Shown here one piece after another: positions 32,901 to 43,079 of a DNA stretch of 64,000 nt (positions within the stretch are counted from its first letter, which is position 1; the number at the start of each line of letters is the position of its first letter). The position numbers were made by a program, and so were the translations under genes. Source of the stretch: Xiphophorus maculatus. Its lineage: Eukaryota > Chordata > Actinopteri > Cyprinodontiformes > Poeciliidae. Below the pieces are notes generated by a model. The model ran no database searches, was not told where the DNA came from, and saw nothing but the letters and a program-made list of their open reading frames with translations. The stretch covers positions 3,127,103-3,191,102 of the forward strand of contig NC_036453.1 in the NCBI RefSeq assembly GCF_002775205.1, written 5' to 3'.

Positions 32901-35782
32901 GTGACTTTGAAGGGGTTTGAACACTTTTGCCAGATTCTGTAAATCAGTCTTCACTCTTTGACTTTATCTGACCTTCCCTCTTGGCGTTCCACCAAGTCTC
33001 GTTGCCCTCATTGGCTGTTTTTAGCCCCCTAATAGGGTGTGGCGTTACTGCAGCCGGTCTAGTGTCAGTGAGTGAGAAACTAGGGCAAAGCGTCGGTTAG
33101 AAGCCTGCCAGTGAGATGCTTTGTAATCCGCTCAGCTCCTCTACGCTAGCCCGCTCTGCCGGCAGCCGCCTCAGTCTTTTCTAACTCCAGCTGGTTGTTA
33201 TTACACAACATCTAATTCAGGTCTTCTATGATTGCGAATTTATGCCATTGGAGATAGAGAAAAAACTGTAAGAGTAAATTTCTGCCAAAAAACGTAGAAG
33301 TTTTGAGGTCAACTTCAGAAATTTTTCAAAAAAAAAAAAGAGAAAATTTCTGAGTTTTAACAGTAGAAAATGTGCTATAATTCTTTTTTGACTTGGAAAT
33401 TTCCAGATAGTAATTTTTTTCTAGAAAATTTCAGAGATTAATCTCAAAATGTATTTATTTTATTTTATTTTTTTTTTAGCCAACTTTCGACTTTCCAAAC
33501 CATGAAACTTTCATGTTTTTATCTAGAAAATTTCCAAGGTTAATCTCAAAATTTCTTCAGTTTCTCTAGCAAATTTGTTTGAATGTGGCTAAATCAGTGT
33601 TGATGTCAGATTATTCAGCAACAATATCGCAATTACAAGTTTCACTATGCGGAGGGTTGTTTTATTTCTTGCACTATTTAAACTGCTGTACTTCAACACA
33701 GTCAAGAGGTCAGTGGTTTCTTGTCGGCTCTACTCTGTCATTAACTTGTTGGACATCTTCTTTATTTTCCACGTACCTCGTCACACTTTCCCAGTTTAAC
33801 AAGCACCTGTCCTCACCTGGCTTAGTGATGATCCACATGCTCACGAGTCAGACTTCACTGACACACGACTGTTCTCCGTAAAAGCAGTGATTTAGCAGTT
33901 ACGCAGCGTGGACAGACTGTTTAGTGAGAGTTAAATGTATCCTGTGGTGTTTTCAGGTGCGTAAGCTCCCCAGCTCAACCTGTGGCCGTGTCTCAGGGAC
34001 CAGGCAGCAGGAGTTGCACCGTTCCTGATGAGCTGATTCCATCCAGCCAGCGCAGCCCTGTAATCAGCTGTCCCGGTGCAACGCGCCTCCCTGAGATCAG
34101 GGAGTCGACCTGCCTCAGTGTAGACAGCCAGGAACGGACCAGCTCCGCCTCAAGCCCTGCATCCACTAAGGTGACGAGCTCTTCCTGTACCTATGGCTGT
34201 AATTCCTCACCTCACCTCTGTTCAATTTTCTCTCCTACGTTTACTCTGATGCCTTGCTTTGTTCCTCTGTCCTGGAGAAGTCAAACTCTTTTTTTTGTCA
34301 TGGGCCACATCAAGATCAAGAAAGTCTTTAAAGGGGCGGCACTATGTGTTGTCCAGCCACATAGTGCCATTTTATAGCATAGTCAAGTAACTATGTTACC
34401 TTCAGTTGTTACAAAAATGCTGTTTATGTCAAATGTAACTTAAAAGAGGCGTTCCTGATTTAACACCTTGAAATTGGGCCTCTGTCCCTTTAAGAAACTC
34501 CTGCTCTGGGTTTCACTGAGAAGTAGCTCCTATAATCAGCTCAGCAGAGGCTCAGTTCCACCAGGTTTTTGCTAATTGCTGCAGCTCTGAGGAGCTGCGT
34601 CTCGCTAGGTCCACCAAGGCATTTTGAACAGCTGAACAGTTGCCATAGGGATTAAAGGATTTCTTAAAATATGCATGAAAGACTCAAAGCGACACTCCCC
34701 AGTGTGTTTTTGATGAGGGAATAACTGTTTAACATAATGTAAAGCTCAAAAAAAGATTTTGACATGAAACTGCCCCTTTAAAGGGCCGGCTGTGGCATAA
34801 TGTGTTGATTAAAAAATTTTAAAAAACTATTCATAAAACTGTTACAATATAAATAAGTATGAATACGTCCCTGCATTCAAAGAGAACTTATTTGGAATTG
34901 AATAACATATTTTCATCTTCATGTAATTTGGCCGTTTACAGATAAAACTGTGGTGATTCAATTCTATTATAAGGTTCTATTTGTAGAGTACTACATAAAA
35001 GCTTTTTTTGTTTAACATGCTCCATCACAATTTCAGTATTAATCCACACACCCATTAAAAAAAAGTTTCTTTCATAACTCTATAATCGTTACAAGTTAAG
35101 TAAACTTAGTCACTAAACGATGGCTAATCAACGACTTTTAATGTGCAGAGCTCAACCTGAAGCTTATGAAAAGCTGCATTTGCAGCTAATTTGTTTGGAA
35201 GATCAGAGAAGGAAGTTTTAGAGGCTTCTTCACGTTTCCAAACTTTAATAACCCAAAATCAGAACTTGTAGCTTTTCTGGTCCTAAAATGTCAAAGCTCT
35301 GACAGATGCAAATCAGGATCATTTAGAGACCTGCAAGGCCCAAACCACCGACTTCCCTCTTGTGCTCTTATGTAAAGTTGTGGCTAGGAGCCATTTTTAC
35401 ATGCCTCTCTGCAGCTCCCATATGTAGACTGTGGCTGTCAATACATTTAAACAATCTACGATAAAATCAAACTGCTACACTGACTGGCAAAATGTGATAA
35501 AAGCCTGGATCTTTTTTTTTTTTGTCACTTTTGAGTGTTTTTGTAATGCAAGTGGCAGAATTCGTTTTGCAGTTTTAGAAGCATTTTGAGGACATTCTCC
35601 AACATGTTACCAGCTAATGGTTTTATTTCCCTCCCCCCTGCTGTCAGGTCTGTTCCCTGCTGTTCAACGCCTTGTCCGCTCAGCAAGACGAAGATGGTTG
35701 TGCTGCCCAGCTGCCTGTCCTGGCATGTTACAGCGATGAGGAAGACACTGACGACAACCACCCGAGAAGCCCTTCACTTTGA
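27859..35782 (+). CDS. rad9b: Cell-cycle checkpoint control protein RAD9B, complete
   Basis: RAD9-family subunit of the ring-shaped 9-1-1 DNA-damage clamp that recruits TopBP1 and activates ATR. Exons 27859-27892, 28149-28219, 28414-28551, 28886-29000, 29194-29293, 29705-29811, 31271-31377, 32179-32243, 32420-32542, 33957-34170 and 35648-35782 join in phase to 1209 nt = 402 aa. N-terminus MNCVIERNSVKALGKAIHA resembles RAD9 MKCVV...VKVLGKAVH. The PCNA-like part runs to about residue 265 (RSAYGCFLF equivalents, KTHNIHFQESEALQAVFD, ITFCLKELRGILSFAES). It is followed by a Ser/Pro-rich tail ending CYSDEEDTDDN, which resembles the acidic serine motif that RAD9 uses for TopBP1. RAD9A is less likely because the gene abuts pptc7, as RAD9B does in vertebrates. 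Start exon of 34 nt was chosen by frame and homology; its donor GTCGTA is weak. Confidence 0.93.
29900..29944. repeat. (TA)n microsatellite
   Basis: About 22 TA units in the rad9b intron 29812-31270. Confidence 0.95.
30567..31110. repeat. TTAA-flanked MITE, family 1 (copy b)
   Basis: A 544-bp element, AGAGGCAGTACAATG to AGCTGCTCCT, between perfect TTAA duplications (30563-30566 and 31111-31114). Interior blocks TTCAGTTGTTATAAAAATGCT and GGGCCTCTGTCTCTTTAAGAA recur at 34332-34777. In the rad9b intron before exon 7. Confidence 0.85.
32700..32945. repeat. Terminal fragment of an abundant teleost repeat
   Basis: Shares GCTGAATACAAATGGATGCC, the TTTGAAGGGGTTTGAACACTTTTGCCA right end and the AACCCTATATTGATGT part with the family seen at 4225-5110. 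About 245 bp, in the rad9b intron 32543-33956. Confidence 0.55.
33270..33560. repeat. Degenerate A/T-rich repeat built on TCTAGAAAATTTC
   Basis: Loose repetition of AGAAAATTTC(C/A)A followed by GGTTAATCTCAAAAT-like units (33421-33455, 33525-33550 and others). Rest of the 32543-33956 rad9b intron shows nothing else. Confidence 0.45.
34278..34830. repeat. 'GTCAAACTC...GGGCCACATCAAGATCA' repeat split by a MITE
   Basis: 34278-34331 and 34778-34830 together match an uninterrupted relative at 58510-58595 (GGGCCACATCAAGATCAAGAA, then AAAGGGCCGG). The break falls exactly at the TTAA duplication of the MITE at 34332-34777. Host is probably a hAT-type MITE, inferred from similarity to the repeat at 63784. 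Confidence 0.65.
34332..34777. repeat. TTAA-flanked MITE, family 1 (copy c, nested)
   Basis: A 446-bp element, AGGGGCGGCAC to ACTGCCCCT, flanked by TTAA at 34328-34331 and 34778-34781. It carries a subterminal hairpin (GGCACTATGTG / CACATAGTGCC, about 34338-34369). In the rad9b intron 34171-35647. Confidence 0.85.
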
Positions 35783-36200
35783 GAGATTACACAAGTCATT
35801 CTTCTGAACTTGTGATTTCTGTTCGAAACAAGGCAATGTTTTCACAGAATCAGAATGCTAGACTGAGTATTAATCTAAGATATTTAAGATATTTAGTGTT
35901 ATATTAACAGTTTCTACTAAGCTTCTTTTCTGGTACCTGATGTCGTCGGCATGGCAGCTGCTCTTAGTTTTGTCTGTGAAAACATGCCAACATGAAGCTG
36001 CCACACATTGAAAAACCAGCCACCTGTGGACTGTTGGGAGGATGCGTGTTGTACAAAATGTTTCCTGAATTTGATGTTATCCTGTTGAGCCACAGCATCA
36101 GCCAGCAGGTTTACAAAAAATAAATACCAGTAAACAAACAACTTTTGTAAACAGAATGCAGTCGGAAACATTATAAATAAATATCATCTTTATTTAAATA
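35783..36200 (+). other. rad9b 3' UTR and convergent poly(A) site
   Basis: AATAAA occurs at 36119-36124 and 36176-36181 on the plus strand. The minus-strand AATAAA for pptc7 (TTTATT at 36189-36194) is 7 bp further on. The two genes therefore end back to back. Confidence 0.7.
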
Positions 36201-37916
36201 TTTTACAGATTTCAAATCTTCCACACAGAACTCAGATCTGCATTTAACTGTACGCCGTATATACACGCTCCGGTCGCCCAAGTGTGTTTGAAAGATGAGA
36301 CTAAGAGGAAAAGCGATGGTGCAGGTGTGAGTCATGAGCCAGATGACTGGGAGAACTGAACAACTTGAGCCGATGCTGCCGAGATTGTCCAACATTTATA
36401 CTTTCACACTTGGATCCACCTCTGTAGTCATCTTAATACACCCGATTCTGCAGCCCTTATCGTCAGCCCCAGTGTATGGGGAGGAGGAATAGAAAAAAAT
36501 TTGTTTCATAAGTGCAGATTGTAAACAATGACAAAGAAATTCACAGGGACGGTTTTCTGAAGCAGGGATCACCACTAGTCCCAACGTCCTGACCTAAACA
36601 CAGTGGTCGATTTTAAGGAAACAAAACAAAAAAGAATATCTTTAGACAGCAGAGCTGTTTCATCTCTATGGCTACTTTACAGTTTTAGGGCTCTGTGCTC
36701 AGTTGGGTGACTAACAGAGGACATGTCTGCCAGTATCAACATCTCCTGATACAAGGCACGTCATAATAACATCTCAACCTTACAGTGACATCTTACTAAG
36801 TGTAGGTAGAAAGTCGCAGAAACACACCTAGTGCAAATCTTTGTGGTGTAATGGAAACACGACGACCATCACTATTAAATCCTACAGCAGAAGGGAGGAG
36901 GGGGAAACTGAACGACAGCTTAAGCTACCCTGAAGCAGCAAACAATCACACCGAACAAAGTTACAAAAATACGTTTTGGTCACCCGACCAACTTCAGCTT
37001 TTCTTTCATTTTTTAGCTGTGTGCGTTTAAGGCTGCCAGACCCATTAAGTCCAGTGGATGTGGAGTCAGTCCAGCGCCTTGACATCCAACTCAACACCAG
37101 TCATTCGTCACACTCGCATCCATACACGCTTCACACAAAATTACTGTCAAAACTTCACCAGCAGCTCTAAGATTAAAGGGAGAACATCGGTTTGATAAAT
37201 AATGTGCGTCGCATACATCCGAAGAGGCTTTCCGACTGTAAATACTCCGTCCCGCTCAGTAACAAAACATGCGCTGGACTCCAATCGCACCAGTAAGAAA
37301 AAGGCAGCTGCCGCTCGTCGATGTGAAATCTTTAAAGACAAGCCTGCCGACAGGTGTGCCATCATCACATTAGCTGGGTCTTTTTTTTTTTTTTGGTAGA
37401 CTCTGAACACACCGTCTTGTTTAACTTTTGCTCCATGCTCCTGGAAAACACTCCAAAACTTTCCTTGAAGGTCTTGAAACATCTACAAACTGCAGCTTGG
37501 TTATTGAGCCCTAAAGCCGCCAGTGTCTTCTGTATGCCTAAGAACTTTTTATTCCCTTATGGAGACTCGGGCCTCGACGATCAGGAAAGAGAGGGACTTG
37601 ACCTCAAACTGGATGCTTCATCTCCAACCAATGACTACTGATCCTTGGCAATGGGATTAGCAAGTGAGCAGTGGAAAACTACAAAGATGCCAAAAGTCCA
37701 ACTGAGACAGAAGTGTGTTTTAGGCCTCTCGTTTGCATATTTTGACCTCTCGCTGGCGGTAGGTAGAACAAAAAGGGCGTTGGGGCGGTTCTTCAGCAGA
37801 GTGGATCCTGTAGATGTGGAGGAAGCATCAGATGTCAAACCTACATCCTGGCCAGCAGGAATTGAAGCAGTTCATTACTTCCAGAGGCAGATTAGCGACG
37901 TCCCGGCAAGCAGGTT
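36189..37916 (-). other. pptc7 3' UTR
   Basis: About 1.7 kb between the pptc7 stop and its AATAAA on the minus strand. It is free of recognisable transposons apart from a T12-15 run at 37381-37395, consistent with a long transcribed UTR. The open frames in it have no homology that I recognise. Confidence 0.6.
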
Positions 37917-40900
37917 CTAGTCCGTGTATTCTGCCACGATGGACAACAGTACTGTGATGTCGTCTGGCTTCCCTCCTGCACAAATAAACAAAACAAAAAA
38001 AACCAGCTAGGATGGTGGTAGAAAAAAAATGTCTAAGCCATCACAAAGAGCAAAGGTTAACGTTGTGTGTCATTTCTCTGGAAAAGACACGACTCATGTT
38101 GCACGCAGAAAGCAGCAGAGGACCGAAATCGGCCAATTTCAGTTTGACCTGACTGGCGAAAGTAAACGTACAATACTAAGCAGCGTCAACAACACTCTTC
38201 AGTGTGAATGTGAAAAATTTTATTTTTAGATTTGGCAAGATGTTTTAAGTAAGTAACTGTTTTCTACGACGTAGCGAAACAACTGTAGTTCATTTAGACT
38301 AGGGGAGCTACAGAGTTTAGCAGACAACAGGAAGGCTGTACGGAGTGTAGCAAGTGTGCTTTTGAGCTTTTCTTATGAATGGTTTGGAAACGCCAGCAGT
38401 GATTGGACATCTCAGTTAATGTAGTAGTTCAGATCAGAGGGCTTCAAACTCCAGGCCTCATGGGCCAGTATTATTTAACTTTTAGATGCATTTCTGGCAG
38501 AGAGATTCCTGTCCAATCCCACTCCTACAGAAAAAAAAACAACAACACCTGTCCCATTTAAATCCTGGTCCAAAGTAAAAACAAACATTCCTGTCTCATC
38601 CTACTCCTGGTAAAATGACTCCCATTTTTCTTCTTCATCTAGTCTGTAGGCAATTCACCTTCTTTCATTTGACCTTCTCATTCTATTTTTTATCCCTTAC
38701 AGTAAGGTGAGGTTGTTCTGAAGCAATCGGATTGGTTGACATGAGTTTTATTGCCTGACTCATGAAATATAATAACCCAACCAATACTGTCTCCAAGCAG
38801 TCTTCCTGTTACACTGCAAACGCTGGAATTGTGTAGCCGGTTGCAATGCTGTCTGTACTGTAGCTTTAAACTAGGTACAAAGAAACCTACCTCTGACATT
38901 CAGTCCGTTGTCGCATGCAAACTGTGCAAAAGGTGACATGTAGTTGGGGTCGTATGCCAGTACATGAGCTTGCTCTGCGATGCTGCGGGCGGTCTGCTGA
39001 ATACTCTCATAGTTTGAGTTCTGAGGAAGCAAAAAAACAAACAAAAAGAAAGGGGGGAAAAAAAGAAGAAGTGAGCGTTAAGTTTTTCTTTTGGATTCAG
39101 ACTCAGCAGCAGCAGTAATGTTCGTCACTTACCTTCAGTTTTTTCAGCTCTTGGAGGATCATATAATCAGGCATGTTGTCGAACAGCCCATCGGTGGCGG
39201 TGAGGATTATGTCACCCAGCTGCACGTCAAAGGAGGAGCTGTCAGCAGATTCTGGGCTGTAAACACACAGATTCAGATAAGGAGCACTGTCAGTTTAGTC
39301 CTTGATGAAAAACCTCACCTGAGTTTCATAAAGAGTACTGCAAACTAGTTTTAGTTTATTTACACCTGAAACATAGCTTGTCTTCTATCCTGGAAAGAAA
39401 ATAATAAATCCAGTTGCATTATATGGAATTACACAGATTCACCTCGGTTATGAAAACATAATCTCACTTTAAAAGTAAAGTGTATTCAAGGATCTTAGAA
39501 AGAACAGTGTGGTCTAGTACAACATTAAGTGCTTCGGTTGCCAGAGTGGTCTCATGTTTGCTTCTTGGAAGATGCCCCCACTCTGCTGCAAACCCACCCC
39601 ACAGTTATGAATATGATTCAATATAAAAGGTGTCTGGACTGCATCAGGACACAGTGAGACATGGCTCCCAAGAACAACCTGCCTTGTGCTGGATTATCTA
39701 TGAAGTGGGAGGAAAAAAAGGCTCAGAAGGAGATGTTGGGATATTCAGTGTTGGCAGCAATGGATGGATATGAAAAAAAACAACAACCTGATTATTCTCA
39801 TTTTACAAATACTCTTTAAGGCCAAGTCAGTTTTCATGAAGCCAGGAAGAACAAACCACATTAACTCAATCCTCATGCAGATAAAATCATCATGGAGCAG
39901 AAACTGTAACAGACATTCAGAGAGCAGTGTGCACCGTTTCCTCATCGAAGGAAAAATGGTTGATATAAACGTCACGGTTTAATATGACTTTAACTCAGCG
40001 GATCTTCATGTTTACGTATTTCAGCTTTGACGTTTGTCTTCTTCGAGCTGCTGCTGTTACTCAACTAGAGGTTTGATCTACTGTTGTATTCTGTAAGCTG
40101 CTGATTAAATCTTCAGTAAGACTGAAATTTCCAGATCATAAGACAATCCCCTCCTGTCTTTCCCCCAAGTGATTTTGGTAAAAAAAAAAAAAAAAAAACA
40201 ATTAAAAAGAAGATATTAGCAATAAATGACTTGGACCATTATTTTAGGAAGGTGATGATATATATACAATATTCACTGAACTCCGATCCAGACCCGCATA
40301 GCATTCTGGGGGATGTAGGCAGAGGAAAGACTTGAGCCACTGAACCTCTCATTACCAGACAAGCAAGGTGAGTGACATCAACTTACTTACTCTCTGGTTA
40401 CCTAGCAACAACTTGTTAAGTAACATGCACGGCAGCAGTCCAACAGTTTCAAAACTGCTTAATAATAATAATAAAATAATTAAAAACAGCAGGGAGTGAA
40501 AACTGGAAAGTTTGGGAATATTTCAAATATTTAAAAGAAACTAATCAACAAATATTCATGGACTGATATGAACCGCTTACATCAGCTTTTCAGCCGTATC
40601 ATCCAGCCCTAGCAGAACGAAAAGCAGACTGGCAGAAACTAAATTCAGCTCCAGTAGAGCCATGCAGCCCACCTCTATCCGTGCTTCATGTTCTGCCAGT
40701 TTTCTAAGAATCACCTTTTAAGAGTCTTAAAAATAATCTGGTGGATCAAAGATGAACAAGTGAAACGGGAGCCGAATCCGCTGGCAGCAGCACCGACTCT
40801 GGACTCTTCATTTTGCCCCTCATCAGCCCACACAGACTTTGACCTGGGTAAGAGGGAAAGCTTGGCAAACATCCTGATCTCCGCTGACGTCTGCAGCGCT

Positions 40901-42986
40901 GCTGCTTGGCACGCCACAGCAACGAGACCCGGCAGCACGTGGCCCCTGACCCGCTGCTACGGCGCTACATGTGGGACGCGCAGGCCAGACTGAAAAGCTC
41001 TGCAGAGCGGTTCCGTTCAGATAATCTCTTTTGTCGCGTTTGTAACACAGACCGCCTATTAGTTAGCAGGGTGTCCCAGGCCACGCTGCAGCAGCTGTGC
41101 AGAAAAGTCCCAACAAGTCTTGAAAAAGTGCCAACGCCTTATAGTTCTCTCACTTTTTACAAATCCATGTTAAAACGCAGCATAAAAACAACATGGTGCT
41201 GCAACCAGTAAGAAAGGAGAAAACTAGGAGTTAAGAGCTAAAGGAAAACACAACGTTTTGCAAAAATATTCCCCACGGCATTATTCACTGAGCAGAGCGA
41301 TTTTCTCATTACCAAAACTGCTAAGCTGAAGTTTCGGTCCTCCAAGTAAACCAAAATCCAGAGTAACAAGTGCAAACCTACGATTCCTCATCAGTCCCCA
41401 AAATACAGATCAGAGACATAGAAGGAATCTCAATTGTCAGTGCTACTATTAATATTAGTGCAGAGAAAATCTGTGCTGACTGTATTTAACCGTTTTTATG
41501 CAAGTGAAACTATGGTTAAATTATGATTGACGAAAAAAAAAAAATCACAAAGCAATATGCAATAATCTTTTATCCAGTTGGTTTTTGCAAAACGAAACAA
41601 AAAGCTTAGAGTTCTTTATCAGTCAGTCTGACTGTAGATCTTTTTGGACATAATCATAATGGACACAGGTAAAGTGCAGGTTCTGCTGGGCGGCTCACCT
41701 GTCGCTGAGCACGGCTCCCTCCGCGCCGGGAGGAGCGATGGACAGCTGGAAGGGTGTGTTAAAGTAGTGCTGCTGTTCGTCTGAGCGGTGGACCACCTCC
41801 CCGCCCCGGACCACCAGGAAACCCGAGTCTCCCAGGTTGGCTGTGTGCAGCTGGTGACTCTGCCTGTCCAACACCACAATGCAGGCGGTGCTGCTACCTG
41901 CAGACATAATCACACACAAATTCACTTCTTTAGAATTTACAAACCAAAATGTTGACCAGCATTGCGACCGCTCCTAAAACGAGATGAAAATAAACTCTAT
42001 TGGCTGCAGGTCAGGTCTGTCCAAACTGTGGCCCTTGAAATGATCTTTGATCGGCCCTCTGACCGCAAATCAAGATTGGTAAAATGGGGCAAGAAAATAG
42101 AAAATGATGAAACTGTCTGAAGTGTTTTTGCACATTTTGGATCTTCTAGAATTCATAAGAAATAGTGTTGAAACTAAAAAAAGAGACATCACGATAAACT
42201 TATCTTTGCATTGTAAATTGAATGAATTTTGTATCCCGCAAGTACTTTAAATTTGCCAGTTTTGGTCTCAGGGGCAAAAAGTTTGACCATCACTACAGAA
42301 TCATACGGAGCCGTCTTGAGGCATTGAAGACCAAAAGTTATCAAAAGCTTTTTTCCTCATCAAAGATGAATACAAACATTTTTTTTCCAGCACAATTTCC
42401 TGATAATTGAACTGTACCACAATAACTTACTCAATGTGTACATTTAGGAGACAAATTAAATCACCCTAAAATTTAGAATTTTTTTTTCATATTTTATATA
42501 TATGTACACTGCCTGGCCAAAAAAAAGGTCGCCACCAAAAAATGGTCACACTCTCTAATATTTTGTTGGACCGCCTTTAGCTTTGATTACAGCCCGCATT
42601 CGCTGTGGCATTGTTTCAATAAGCTTCTGCAGTGTCACAAGATTTATTTCCATCCAGTGTTGCATTAATCTTTCACCAAGATCTTGTATTGATGAGGGGA
42701 GAGTCTGACCACTGCGCAAAGCCTTCTCCAGCACATCCCAAAGATTCTCAATGGGGTTAAGGTCTGGACTCTGTGGTGGCCGATCCATGTGTGAAAAAGA
42801 TGTCTCATGCTCCCTGAACCACTCTTTCACAATGTGAGCCCGATGAATCCTGGCATTGTCATCTTGGAATATGCCCATTCCATTTGGGAAGACAAAATCC
42901 ATTGATGGAATAACCTGGTCATTCAGTATATTCAGGTAGTCAGCTGACCTCATTCTTTGGGCACACAATGTTGCTGAACCTTGACC

Positions 42987-43079
<93 letters not shown>

